The position numbers and the translations under genes are program-made. The notes under the pieces are model-generated. The model did no database searches. It saw only the letters and a program-made list of their open reading frames with translations, and was not told the origin of the DNA. Of a DNA stretch of 64,000 nucleotides, positions 52,301-64,000 are shown one piece after another; positions within the stretch are counted from its first letter, which is position 1, and each line of letters starts with the position of its first letter. Source of the DNA: Aquila chrysaetos chrysaetos (taxonomy: Eukaryota; Chordata; Aves; Accipitriformes; Accipitridae); NCBI RefSeq assembly GCF_900496995.4, contig NC_044006.1, positions 34,843,120 through 34,907,119 of the forward strand, read 5' to 3'.

Positions 52301-55300
52301 TGTCAAAATCAACATATTTCCATCCTTTCTAGAAAAATAGCCTCTACTCCTTCTACTTTCCTTGACAGAGGTTGAGCTATCATAACTCCATATAACACAC
52401 TGAATAAGTGCACTGTAGTACAATACACATTTTAAAATAGTCATAATACTACTAAAAATAAAAATGCTTTACATATCTTTTTCTATGGGAATGTTGATTA
52501 TCAGTGACTGTGACAGAATAAGGTTGGTAAAATATATTTTTTCTGCAAGATAAAAAAATGGCTACCCAAGATAAAAATCTCAATCCATATAGAGGCATCC
52601 AAAAATTATTTTATATTTTAGAAGTAATGATTACTGTGGGCAAGGTAAATGGAAGCTTCTGGGTAACCATCAGTGTTGATTATGAGCCTGCCAGACCGAG
52701 CAGTTCAGTATAAAATATAGGTGTTTAACTTTAGACATCAATCAAAACTAAAAATAAAAGGCCTTGTGTTTCCTCCTTTATCATCAACTGTGTCCTGCTT
52801 TGCCTTAATTCCCAAATCCACTGAACTGGATAGTTGTTACCAGTCGTCTCCAGCCTGTGTGAACATAGACAATTTGTTCTTTTTTGACAAAGAGGTGAAT
52901 TTTGCCAAAGTATCTACAAAACAAAGTATGGAATTCTGAGCTAGATAGGGTACATTGAGGGAAAGATGGTCTCTAAACAGTTCACTGAAGCCTTTTTTCT
53001 TTTTCTGTTTACTTTATTTGAACTATTGACCTTGCAAAAATATTCAGCTTTCTGTGAGGGTTTTTTTGGAGTGGCTTTTGGTGCCTGAGCTTTGAAACAT
53101 GTATGATCAGACCCAGCTTATCTCTGAGGCTGCTGGGTTTTCTAACTCGCCGTGCTGGAAAACACACCAATCTTGGGAAATCAAGCTAATGTCTCTCAGC
53201 TGTGCAGAAAAAGTGTGAACAGCTCTGTCAAATGAGCTACCCCCATCTCCTTTTTTTCAGGCAGCATCTTATACTGGAGCAGTCACTTCACATTTGCCAT
53301 TTGAGCAGTTGTGATATAACTGCTGTTTTATTGCCTATAGGAGAGTTTCTGTGAGGAATCAGAAGCTGGTCTGAAAGCTACCCTGGCCAAAAAAAGGTTT
53401 AGTCGCAGGACTCTGTTACTGGTGAATGAGTAAGGAGTCCTGACAGGATAACAAGAGGGTATGAACACATAGCTCTGGCCTAAAGGTTGCTAACTGACCA
53501 AGTGGTAATACGAGGGGAAGTATTTTCCAGTCTTGAACCTCTTTACCCCCAGATAAGTATATTAAATGCCATCAGTTAACCCCTTGAGTGCAATGACCCA
53601 GTGCTGCCAGGGACATGCCTTGATTGATAGACCCCATGCTTCCTAATCAGTGGTGATGTATAAAGTACAGTCAGAGGTCCAGATGAGTCATAGGTCTGTT
53701 CCTTTGTTGGATGGAAAGATGTCTCCGGGCATTTAAAATGTTAAACGCAAAATTTTAAGTGTACAGCTACAGTGGCTTAAAAATGCATGAAAAATATAAA
53801 GCAAAAGAGCAGGCAGGAAAGAAATTAGAACAATGTAAAGTGAAAAAAATCTCAGGAATTTTGCTTTGGAATTGAGTTGACACTTCTTTTTTTCATTTGT
53901 TTTATTGGATTTTTACAGTTTTCTCCAGATAGTTTCCTGAAGAGTGACTGTGCTGAGTTATCTCCAGCTTAGTTCTTTCCCGTACTTATTATCACATCAT
54001 GGACATTACTAAATTTCACTGAAAAATATCAAAACTGTTATGTCAAGTGGGGATAAAATTATGAATAAATTTCCAGTTCTATAAGACGTATTTTCTCTAC
54101 TTTTTTTTCTGTGGCATCTTTCATTTAATTTCCAGGCAGAAAATTTCTGTTGTCAAGGTGTTGTCTTCTAAATCAGTGTTTTTCCTGTGGTAAAAAGATG
54201 TAAAGATCTTTATCAATTTATGTGTGCAGAAAAAGACATTCAAGACTTCACTCTCGTTGTCTTAGAAGATATTTAAAGTCAAATTGTCCATTCTGGGAGG
54301 CGAGTACTGCCCTCCCAGTTTAGCGAAGACTAGAATCTTCTTTGTACTTACATTATGCAGGACTTTACCTCTTGTCTAATTTCACTGAAATTACTGGGTT
54401 TACTCATGTAATACGGTACCAGTCAGAAGTTATATCAATGGCAGACTCAGCTATGTGGAAGCTGTAGTTATTTAACAAAGGTTTTGTCTTCACTGACATA
54501 GAGGTATTTCTCTATTTTTTACAGTGTGATGACTAATTCTGTTGTTTATGATGGGTGTCTTACAAATAACATATATTTGGCCACCAGAAACCATCTCAGT
54601 TGCCTTGAGGCACCTCACATTGTTGCATTAATGGATGAAAAATTACATTTGCCATTTCATAATTTGTTTCAGGTTTTTTCATGGTTTAGCATCAAGTCAG
54701 ATAAACTTAGAAAGCAGTAACTTATAAGCTATGTTGTTGACTCTTGGATGTGAGATGTGTTACACAGACTTAATCAAAATCAACACTCCTCATTGGAATT
54801 ATTAAGAGAGCCAAGTGCTGGTTCTTCAGGCCAGGTTGGAGAGCAGAGCTAGAAGGAAAGAGTTCTCCTGAGATATGCAGTCATGAGACATTGTAGGCTT
54901 TGCATGTTGCCTTTGAGCATGAGCTGGTGCAGTAATGGATATGGCATTGTCTTTAAAAGAGTAGCACTGAAAAATGTAGGGAGGGAAGAGAGAGACTCAA
55001 GCTGCGCATTACACGGCAATGCACATCAGCAGTTCTATAGTGTGAGAGGCTTTTTAACTTTTCATTTAAAAAATCCTTCTTTCAAAGCACCATTCAGTCC
55101 TCCTTTGATCACATGGCACTATATTAACTCAGGCTGGAACAGGCTGTTTCTCAACCTGATTCTATGCACCCACATTGTTTCCAGCATCCACACTGTATGA
55201 CTGCAACCTGAGCTGAGGCTTCCTACAAATACTAGTTGCCAATCTGGCAGCTGAGGAGAGGTCCCTCTCTCATGTGCTACCTGTGTACGCTTCAGGCTTA

Positions 55301-56085
55301 TATGTGCTTGGACCCAAACTAAAGGCAGCATGAACCTGAAGTTTTCTCCTGTGTGGACAGTTGACAAGTTTGGACTTTGAGTGGTTACCCAAACTCTGGA
55401 GGAGCTATACTGCCCAGTTTGCTGCCTGTGATCTTTTTGGTGTCTCGTAGCTCCATATACACCCTGGTAAGAAGTCTTAGCCTGCCTGGAAACAGCCGAG
55501 GAGTATGGCAGCTGGGAATCCACTCCTGAGTACTCACCAGCTGCAGGTCAGTTGCCACATTGTGTAGATGTGTGCCCATCCCCTACAACATGCAGTGCAG
55601 GTACCAAACAAAACCTGAGTATCCCACCTACAAGGGAATAATTGTGTTTGCGTTTCACTGTCTGTTTTGCTTACAAGGTCCTGCTTTACAAGTGCAGGTT
55701 GATGAGATACACGGTTCCCTGCCATATGGCTGTTTGCAGTGGTTGGCTTGGAGCATACTAATGATGCAAATGAATGATATCATAATAGTAATGTAACCTC
55801 TTAAAAAGGTGCATCTTGTCTTTAGAGTGCTAATAATATGCATATCAATCCTGTCTTTAAATTGTATTTTTTCCAGTTAGGAAGAAATCACCATTTTAAA
55901 TGTAACTGGTGCAACTGGTAGGGTGGGTATTTTCTAGGAGGAATAAAATTATTCTCCTTTTGAAATGTCAAGCTTTAAACAGAACCAATCCTAGGTTTGT
56001 CTTGCATACTCTGAACTCCAATGCTGCCCGAGAGCTGCGTTCTGCCTTCCCCAGTGTACATGCACTACCAAGGTCCCTTTCTTCC
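40341..56085. other. Intergenic sequence, no supported gene
   Basis: Long AT-rich interval. The longest open frame, 158 codons at 51311-51787, has no recognisable domain and biased AT-rich composition. A13 at 47454-47466 and an A-rich run at 51222-51240 are the main simple repeats. The slightly GC-richer block at 44780-45240 shows no identifiable repeat or exon. I see no RNA gene. Confidence 0.6.
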
Positions 56086-56129
56086 ATGAAGCATCAGAGC
56101 AGGCCAGTCGGAAGTCATACTTTTTATAT

Positions 56130-56290
56130 TTGTTTTAATTGATTTTGGTTTCTGCATTATAATAAATTTAATCAGATTATGGTCACTTGACCCCCAGGGG
56201 CTCAACACTAATTTGCTCTTACTGCCTGATCATTGGTTAACTAGATCTAGACATGAACCGTTCCTGGCAGGGTTCTCTACACATTAGTTT
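56130..56290 (-). mobile_element. Fossil non-LTR retrotransposon endonuclease fragment (CR1-like)
   Basis: On the minus strand one frame reads ARNGSCLDLV, then about 17 residues containing a stop, then GSSDHNLIKF (the SDH codons are at 56179-56187). LDL followed at this distance by SDHxxIxF is the pattern of the C-terminal part of the apurinic-type endonuclease of CR1/L2-like LINEs, where SDH contains a catalytic histidine. The stop codon and loss of flanking similarity show an inactive, ancient copy. Its limits are uncertain, and related sequence may extend to about 56550. Confidence 0.5.
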
Positions 56291-56968
56291 AAGAAGCCAT
56301 CATTTTTGTATCCATCACCCTTGCCTTCATTCAATCGCACCTCTAAGGTTTCCCAATTATACAAGAGGTAGAAATTCCCTGTATCAAATTGCCCTTTGCC
56401 ATGTATGCCATCTTTATCCCATCACGTAGTACACATCATTCTGAACTCCCTGGTTTCTCCTGGGGGTAGTGAGGTTTGTGCCATTCCATGGGCCAGCAGA
56501 ATTTGTGTGCATGTACTGTACCTTGCTCTAACTATAGAGCTCTTTGTCCATCACTCTCTTGAAATTTATTAACACAAACTCACAACTGTACATCAAGAAA
56601 TGGGGTAAAGAGACAATCTATAAATATTCAGATCTGGTTTTTACATTTCTCTTTTAGCCTCATTTTCTGAGGAAACAAGACTTCTGCAATTTCCCAGGGA
56701 ATATGTATATATGTTTGTCTCCCTTCTGTGAACCTATTGACCAGCTTCAATCAAATCTGACAGAGAGGTCTCAAACTATAAAGTTCATCAAGTTGCCTGA
56801 AACAAGTGATGTGATAGACCATGATCCACAAGACAAAGATCACAGTGTAAATTCAACTAAGATTAGATCCCAGAGAATCCACACAGGGGAAGCTATTTAG
56901 AAAGACTATTACAGAAGAAGGTTTAATTATTGATAAAACACAAAGCCAGGACAAACCAGGAGACATAC

Positions 56969-57545
56969 TGTCCTGGTTTTAGCTGGGATAGAGTTAATTG
57001 TCTTCCTAGTAGCTGGTATAGTGCTATGCTTTTGCGTTAGGTATGAGAAGAATGTAGATAACACACTGATATTTTCAGTTGTTGCTAAGTAATGTTTAGT
57101 CTAAAGTCAAGGATTTTTCAGCTTCTCATGCCCTGCCAACAAGAAGGCTGGAGGGGCACAAGAAGTTGGGAGGGGACACAGCCAGAGCACCTGACCCAAA
57201 CTGGCCAACGGGGTATTCCATACCATGTGGCGTCCCATCTAGTTTAGGAACTGGGAAGTGGGGGCGGGGAATCGCCGCTTGGGGACTAGCTGGGTGTTGG
57301 TCGGCGGGTGGTGAGCAATTGCACTGCGCATCATTTGTACATTCCAATCCTTTTATCATTACTGTTGTCATTTTATTAGTGTTATCATTATTAGTTTCTT
57401 CTTTTCTGTTCTATTAAACCGTTCTTATCTCAACCTACGAGTTTTACTTCTTTTTCTGATTTTCTCCCCCATCCCACTGGGTGGGGGGGGAAGTGAGTGA
57501 GCGGCTGCGTGGTGCTTAGTTGCTGGCTGGGGTTAAACCACGGCA
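56969..57545 (+). mobile_element. ERVL-type LTR, apparently solo
   Basis: A 577-bp element starting TGTCCTGGTTTTAGCTGGGA and ending GGTTAAACCACGGCA, which I recognise as an avian ERVL-type LTR widespread in Neoaves. It holds an ATTAAA polyadenylation-type signal near 57413 and a GC-rich R/U5-like part ending in a G run. Flanking 5-mers CATAC (56964-56968) and CATCA (57546-57550) match at three of five bases, so the target duplication has decayed or the boundary is slightly off. No internal retroviral genes flank it. Short open frames inside it are not genes. Confidence 0.87.
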
Positions 57546-57550
57546 CATCA

Positions 57551-60090
57551 GTTCTGCTTTTTATGGAATTACCCATTAATTTTTTGTATAAGTAACATAT
57601 CTTACTATTCCAAGTAAAGCTGTGTGGGTGATCAGTAAAGGGTATTATCCCCAGCTTTACTGTAGACTTCATTACATAGAATGTAGCTTAAAAGATGACC
57701 TAAAATGTGAAAAAGTATTTCACCTGCTTTTTTATCCTTCCTCGTTACGAACATTGTACTAGAAGGAAATATTTGACTACCGGGTCGAGTCCCTGCTAAC
57801 CCTGGAGATCACACTGTGTAATCCTTTTAAGTAACTGGCCGAGCTCCACATACAGAATAACAGTGTTTCTTGCCATGCAGCTTGCTCTACACTGGGCACA
57901 CTTGATACATTACAGCATTTAGTTGATACAGTGAAAAAACACCATTTAGTAAGGCGTAGAACTGTTTGATTCCTGTTTACTGCTAATGCCTATTTTACCC
58001 AAACAATTAAGAGGCAAGTTTGCTGTGTAATGCTTTCCAAGTTTCATCTCTTCATTTCAGGGCTAAAGCTCAGTCACAGGAAATGATTAGCAAAGCTGGG
58101 GCTGCAGGAATACTTCCAAGGCACAAAACAAACACTCAAAAAAATTAAGAACTGTATATAGAATGTGGAAAAAATGGAAAATGCAGTGGAGATTGCAAGA
58201 ATAAGGGGGAAGAAAAGGATTCACGGTCACGTAAGACATAATATGATGAAACTATCATTGCTTAATTCTTTGCTTGTTCCTAAATCTCTATATCCCTAAA
58301 AAAGAAGTCCAAACTTTTTAGAACTACTTCTTACTTCCACCATTTCTATTTTATGCTTCTGTGTCACACAAGTTCAATTTTTCTGATATATTTTATTGTT
58401 TCCTACACCAAATGTAATCAGCAAGCATGAAGTGCTTTGTCCTTTTGTTTTCTTTTCTCATCGAGTGAACAATTGAAGAAAAAAAAATTCCTGTTTGTCC
58501 TAGAACAATCTGATTCCATTGACTTAATTAGTGTTATTCCTAATTTATGAGTGTTAATGTATTTATTTTCTCATAGAGTTTATAATAGATCTTAACAGAG
58601 TAATTACCATCCGCTGTAATTAATATGTCTGGTTATGTAGTAAGAAGATAACTTTGCTATTCTACCACTTCAGTCACTGGGAAACCTTTCTTACTGTTCT
58701 CTCTTTCTCTTCTCTTTTCAGATGTCTCCCCTCGCTAGTTATAAATCTACTAGACTCTTAGATTTCATTACCTCTCCTGTCTGACTGTTCTCCATTTCTC
58801 TCATTACTTTGCCCAATTTGTTCCTGATTTTCCAGGTTTCAGTAACACATTTCCAGGCATAGACAACTGAAAACTATGTGAAGCATTATATTGTGGTTAG
58901 CTTGTATAGTTGTGAGATCACAGTAGTTGTCTGTTCCCTTGAACACATAAAATAAATCAAATTCTCATAGCAAAAATCAAGTGATTCCAGAATTACTAGT
59001 TGTAGGTAGAAGAATGAAATAGCCCACAAAAGGAAATATAAAATGGAGTTAAAGACTAAAATCTTGCCCAGAAGCTTTCAGAAGCCATGTTAGTGGGTTT
59101 CATAATGTATAATAGAAGCCAAAAGACTCCTGGGCTTTTTTTTTTTTCCTCTTGCTGTACCAAATGTAAAAGGGATTTCAAAGCAATAAGATCTCTTAAG
59201 ATTGGACAGTTTCAAGCATGAAACATGATTGTTGTAACCACCATGCCCCTCCAGATTAGGAGTCCAAAATCCAGAACTCAAGAAGATGGGAATAGGTTTC
59301 AAAGAGACATCTTAGTCCTATCACTGGTACCTTTCCAGTTCATTGTGAGATCGTTCAGATCTAAACAGTGGACATAAAGGCCAGAGGGCGGCAGGGGTGC
59401 ATGGTTCACAGGGAGACCTGGCTTAAGTTTCTTAAGTATTAAAATAATTTAAATAAGACTACTCATGTATATATAATTCCCGTTCAATGACCAAAATGTG
59501 GGGAAGTGTTTAGAAGATACCAATACCCTACCAAGCTTGAGGAACTCTACAGTTGCTTTGGGCTGCTATTGAATATTTTAAAAAGTTATGAATGCTATTC
59601 CAAAACTCTACTTTAACCTTTACTTTAATTTTCAGATTAAAACTATTAATTTGTGCAGCTAAATCAGTCTTAGCTCTACAAAGAAGTACAGACAGCCTAA
59701 CACTCTTAGGCCTGCTCATTCATTCCTTACTCTATTCAAAGCCAAACAAGAACAAAAAATAGAAACTCCAGGGAAAATCTTGAGGAGATGAGGGACTATT
59801 TATATCAAAAGGCCCAATCTCATAACTCCTTGCACATGTTTTGATTCTTAAACATGCAGGTAGACCTACAGGGCTATCATTTGCAAGATTCACCAAATAA
59901 TAACATTTGTCAAATACATCTTTTCTGTGATTCTCAATTATTTGAGAAATGAATAAAAGTACATTGGCTGTATTAGCAATGTATTTCTTTCTCTTCCTTG
60001 AGCTTTATCAAGAGTTGTCACGCTTTATAGTTTGGTGACAGTGCTAGAAAAAAGTGAAGACAGAACTGACCTCTCATAGCATTTTTGTGA
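57551..60090. other. Intergenic sequence, no supported gene
   Basis: AT-rich DNA with no recognisable exon or young repeat. The part at 57780-58110 is more complex in composition and could be conserved noncoding sequence, but I have no direct evidence. Confidence 0.55.
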
Positions 60091-60099
60091 CCATGGGGC

Positions 60100-60500
60100 T
60101 CACACAAGCAGCTTGGCATCTGCCGGCACATCTTTAGCGAGTTGGCAGCCCCAGCGCCCTTTGCAGGTTGCAATCAAACCTGCCTTCTACAGCAGCCTCT
60201 TTCTGGCTGATTAAGTTTAATGTAATTTTAATTAAAAACCACAGTGTCAAAGGGTTTAGCTGCTCGAGAAATGAGCACAGATTGTGGCACAGTGGCAGCA
60301 GTCACTTGGAAAATGGAAATGCATCCTGACAATATTGTGTAGAGGCCAGATAAACAAAGCTGCAGCTACTGTACCTTGCAAAAAGCTGGGAGAGACCATC
60401 ATTGCAGGAACCTTATTCAAAAATATAGAGCAGTTCTGGTTCTTGTCTTTTAGCAATTTTAAAGTGCATCTCAGCAACTGAGTAGAGTAATAATTGCCAA
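60100..60500. promoter_or_regulatory. Candidate conserved noncoding regulatory element
   Basis: About 400 bp with enhancer-like composition: a more GC-balanced left part, then a homeobox-type TTAATGTAATTTTAATTAA stretch, then closely packed motifs. These include RUNX-type AACCACA at 60237-60243, TGTGG near 60283, and overlapping GATA (AGATAA), FOX (TAAACA) and SOX/TCF-like (AACAAAG) words at 60348-60359. No open frame or repeat explains it. Conservation cannot be measured here, so this is pattern recognition only. Confidence 0.4.
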
Positions 60501-61060
60501 GAATTAATTTCAGCCTTTCCTCCCCTTTTTTACATTTGTTCAGTGGGATGTATAAATGCAAATTTCAGATTTCAGTCCTTATTTATTTTGAACAGCAAAA
60601 GATTTGCTTCATGCAATAGACTAATACAACTTTCCTCCTTAGGCTATAGAGAAAAAAAAATCAATAGAGATTTTACGAGTGCTGAAAGCAGGTTCCATTT
60701 TAGAGAGTTTTTTTGCTTTTATTTGCTACCAGCTTTTCTTGTCCCTCGAAGCAGATCACAAGGAGATTTTAATACTTCACATACTGCAGATATTGAGCAA
60801 CATTTGGAGAATGACCAAAAAAATCACTTCACTGACAAAAGGTTGCATCATATCTAGAAGATTTAATTTTACTAGGTCCCAGTATACATAGAGATATTGT
60901 TAATAATGGTTTCCCAAAGAAGTGTCTCTGTAATATTTTCTTAGTTGCCATATTTTTTTGAGGAAAGAGAATTGCTTTGGAGTTATTAAACACCCTTGTC
61001 TTGGCAGAATTTGCTATTTTTTAAACCTGTCCTTTGAACGCATGTATTTGTGAAATGAAG

Positions 61061-61127
61061 GCTTGATCCAAAGTCCACTGAGATCAGTGGAAAATCCCCA
61101 GTGACTTAGGCTTTGGATCAGGTCCTG
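61061..61127. mobile_element. Short palindromic element, copy 2
   Basis: About 67 bp with clear terminal inverted repeats: CTTGATCCAAAG at 61062-61073 and CTTTGGATCAGG at 61111-61122, which pair at 11 of 12 positions. It shares a 17-base exact inverted match with 40274-40290. It has no coding capacity and is probably an old hairpin-type transposon copy. Confidence 0.65.
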
Positions 61128-61229
61128 AGAAGTATACATGCAAATAGGTAGGTATTGTGGTAACATTGTTAGCAGGAATTCCTTTCAGCAAGAAGCCTTT
61201 TTATTGTTTGTAAATGCTACCGATGATCC

Positions 61230-61370
61230 CGGGCCAGAACCCCAGGAGAATTCCACCTAGTGACGTCAATTCTGTAGAGGAGAACTTCCTCCGTCCCCTT
61301 TTAGGTTTGTGGGACATTTTCGAACAGATGGAGCCTATATAGGTGGGACGGGTTCCATCTGAACAGAAGG
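61230..61370. promoter_or_regulatory. CRE, CArG box and E-box cluster
   Basis: A perfect CRE palindrome TGACGTCA lies at 61261-61268 and a perfect CArG/SRF-type box CCTATATAGG at 61334-61343. The CArG box is enclosed by exact 8-bp inverted arms CAGATGGA (61325-61332) and TCCATCTG (61354-61361), each with a CANNTG E-box. The surroundings are more GC-balanced than the flanks. It could be a distal enhancer, a promoter of a noncoding RNA with TATATA as its TATA box, or part of an unrecognised LTR. Confidence 0.4.
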
Positions 61371-64000
61371 GTCACAAATGCACCAACTGAGAGGATAGAC
61401 AGAGCTATGGGGGAGAGTTTAAAGGAGTGGACAGGGGGATGGGAAGTCTGTACAGAATCCAGCAGAGAGGAAGAAGCAGCTAAAATAAGCAGATGGGTAG
61501 ACAAGGGGAAATAATATTAAAGATTGAAATATGCAACACACCTACAGAAAAGGTTAAGAGAGAAAATCAGAAGACAGAACTTCTGTCGCAATACACTTAG
61601 GAGTCATAGAAAAGGCATGATTAAACAACACACATAAGAGGTCTGACGAAAAAAGTCCATTTTTAAAAGTAGTAATATTCCAAGAGAAGGGTTGTCCTGA
61701 GCATCACATGGTGGATGCAGGTACTAGAATGTATTTACAGGCATTGAAATTGCTTTGCTACATAGGGGGCAACATGATAGAAAGCTCAATGAAGAACTGA
61801 ATTAGGCCTCTAAACTAGAATTTACTGACAGGTAAAGCACCTTGACATGAATACATGAAAGTATGATGGATTCTCTGAAGAGAATAGAAGCAGTGAGGGA
61901 GAACAAGCAAACGGAAGGAAACCAAAATAACATCCCATCACAAAATCTGAAATGCAGACCACCCTGGAAGTAACAAGCCAGGGGATGGACAGAAAAAGAT
62001 GACTCAGTATAACCAAATTATATAGGAGAGACACCCTGCAAAGTTTAAAAAAACACCCCAAAACATTAACTTCAGCAATACAAATAAAGAAATGTTTCAC
62101 TTCCAGTTACACTGACCCTGGATCTAGATGGAAAAAGATACTTGAATGCAGCTCCATTCACCAATGGTTTTAGATACTGCTTTAAAAAGGACTTTCTCCC
62201 ACCCTTAGCCTACCATCACTATTATCTAAATGAAAATTTAGATAAACATAACCAGCTTTTACTTAGCAGTGGTTATGATGTGATAAGATTAACTTGTTAG
62301 TATAATTTTGCCAAGTGCAGAATTTCTCCCATAAAGCAGCTATGAAATCACAAGCTGTTTCCAATTAAGAAGTGCTACCATCCATTACACCTACTACTAC
62401 TACTTTATGAGTAAATATGCAGTATTTTGTTTGTTTCTGAATAAATGCTTTTAGTCCAAAGCATTTATAACTTGTAATTACAGATGATTCTGAATTACAG
62501 AAACGTCAATCAAGTCCAAAATTAATATCTGTCTTTATAACGGACCAGAGTGAAGCCCCAGAGCAGAGCACTGCCAAGCATTTAGGAATAGTTAAGATAT
62601 CTTCCATTATTTGTAACACATTGCTACATACACAAGAACCTTCTCCTCGTGGTTATTATCTCAGAAATCCTTAGGGTGCCAGAACCACTCAGCTTTGCTT
62701 CTCAGTTCTCTCTGTGTTTGTGAACAAGGTTCTAAGGATATTCCATATGGAAACATGCAAGTGGTGCTTTTATGATCACCAAGGGAAGATGTTTCCCTGA
62801 AGCCTTTCTATGTTTTCAGGAAAAATCTGAGCATCTGCCTGGAGCCCATTTGAATCATATATGCAGTTCACTTCTACAACAAAATCTGACTGTGAATATA
62901 AAGGAAAATGCCCAAAGGGTTACACTACACAATAGCAGCGTATATACCGCATTTCACTGGCATATATATAATCCTTCTATTTATGAATCAAGACTTAGAT
63001 GTTTATCTATAATTGTACAAATAGCTAGTTATATGTGATGAAGCAATGAACTAATTAATTATGAATTATGAATGAACTAATTAACTTAGTAATACCAGGT
63101 ATTTTAGAACTTCCAAAGTGTTAGAATATTTGAATTTCAAAGCACACTGAAGAAAAATGCTACAATTACCTTGTTAAGAATGCTAGGATAAAAATAGAGA
63201 GTAATCAATATCCTTCTTTATCTGGTTATGATGGCAAAACAAATGTAAGATATAACTATTAATACAGATTACAAAGGATTGACTGGATACACTGGTAGAT
63301 CTGTGTATTCTATGAAGTCCCTCAAATCTTATTAAAAGAGTGTACATAGTTTTGTGTATTTCCAAAATGCTGTAGATGTTATATTGCACAATATAATTTT
63401 GGGTATTTCCAGTGCTTCCAGTTCTGTTGCATGAGTAAAGCAAATACAGGTTAAGTGGGTGACCAGCTGTTATTTCTTGAATGTATTTAACAACATATAA
63501 AGTACATAGAATAAGCCTCAGTGAAACCAATAAGCAGTGGTGATGCAGTTCAGCTATTAAGACTGGCTGTAGACATGCATGGCAGAATGCAAAGTGGTAC
63601 ACCTCTTCTCAGAGTTGCACTTTTTCAGTATTCCCAACAAATGACTTGATCTGCCTCCTGTGTTTGTACAAACATAACATTTTAGATTTGTGGAAGATGT
63701 GATTGTATAAGCAATAATCTATGGAGTATAAATAAGGCACTTTTTTTGGGGTGCTGATTCTTGCAGAAAGAATTTGCTAAATTGTTTCCAGCTTTCTATA
63801 GCCTTTGAGGTTTTTTCAAATACTCCACTGACATGGAGATAACATTACAACATCAGTACCAAGTTTAAGCACCAGACCACTAAAAATGACAAACTTTGAC
63901 CAAAACACGTGACTTCTACAAAGTTTCTTCATTGAGGGGTTTCAGTTTGGGATGTTTTCTTGTTTGTTTGTTGGGGGGGGTGGGTATTTTGTTTGTTTAA
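61371..64000. other. Intergenic sequence to the right edge
   Basis: AT-rich DNA with no supported gene or RNA. A GTTT/G-rich simple repeat (about 63959-63998) ends the window. The 139-codon minus-strand frame at 63183-63602 has no recognisable domain and is probably chance. Confidence 0.6.

Noticed and set aside
57126..57417. Open frames of about 80 codons on both strands
   Set aside because: They lie wholly inside the ERVL-type LTR and are not genes.
57781..57793. CGGGTCGAGTCCC, resembling a tRNA B box
   Set aside because: The T-loop would be one base short and no A box or cloverleaf can be drawn upstream.
59383..59398. GGCCAGAGGGCGGCAG as a possible CTCF site
   Set aside because: Three mismatches inside the conserved core, much weaker than the pair at 18.3 kb.
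63183..63602. 139-codon minus-strand open frame
   Set aside because: No domain, AT-rich composition, no splice or promoter context; probably chance.

Overview
This is vertebrate nuclear DNA, almost certainly from a bird. It is AT-rich and intron- and intergene-dominated, with one strong CpG island. The interspersed repeats are avian in type: a CR1 3' end, an ERVL-type LTR of the kind common in Neoaves (which argues against a galliform), and a second solo LTR with a 6-bp target duplication. I see no bacterial or phage features, no CRISPR array and no operon.

The only protein-coding gene I can support is CMC1 (COX assembly mitochondrial protein 1), on the minus strand. Its first coding exon (13152-13176) lies in the CpG island. 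Its second exon (1246-1338) encodes the conserved stretch LRHVEKDILIPQIM and the first cysteine of the first CX9C motif. Both splice junctions carry consensus GT/AG and share a phase. Later exons lie off the left edge, so about 11.8 kb of the window is CMC1 intron 1 and the first 1.2 kb is intron 2.

The CpG island (about 12.7-13.76 kb) carries three perfect GCGCATGCGC (NRF1-type) sites, two of them inside a local tandem duplication. This fits the promoter of a nuclear gene for a mitochondrial protein.

From 13.8 kb to the right edge I see no protein-coding gene. In mammals the region upstream of CMC1 separates it from EOMES, which is divergently oriented, so this roughly 50-kb desert is probably part of the CMC1-EOMES intergenic interval. 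That placement is inference: EOMES itself is not in the window.

The desert holds a tandem CTCF-like motif pair (18.3 kb), a GC-rich tract (24.5 kb), a solo LTR with a duplicated U3 element (35.2 kb), a CR1 remnant (36.4 kb) and two copies of a small palindromic element (40.3 and 61.1 kb). Further right are a fossil non-LTR endonuclease fragment (56.2 kb), an ERVL-type LTR (57.0-57.5 kb), a candidate conserved noncoding element (60.1-60.5 kb) and a compact CRE/CArG/E-box cluster (61.2-61.4 kb). No wholly new coding system is evident; the most interesting material is regulatory and transposon-derived.
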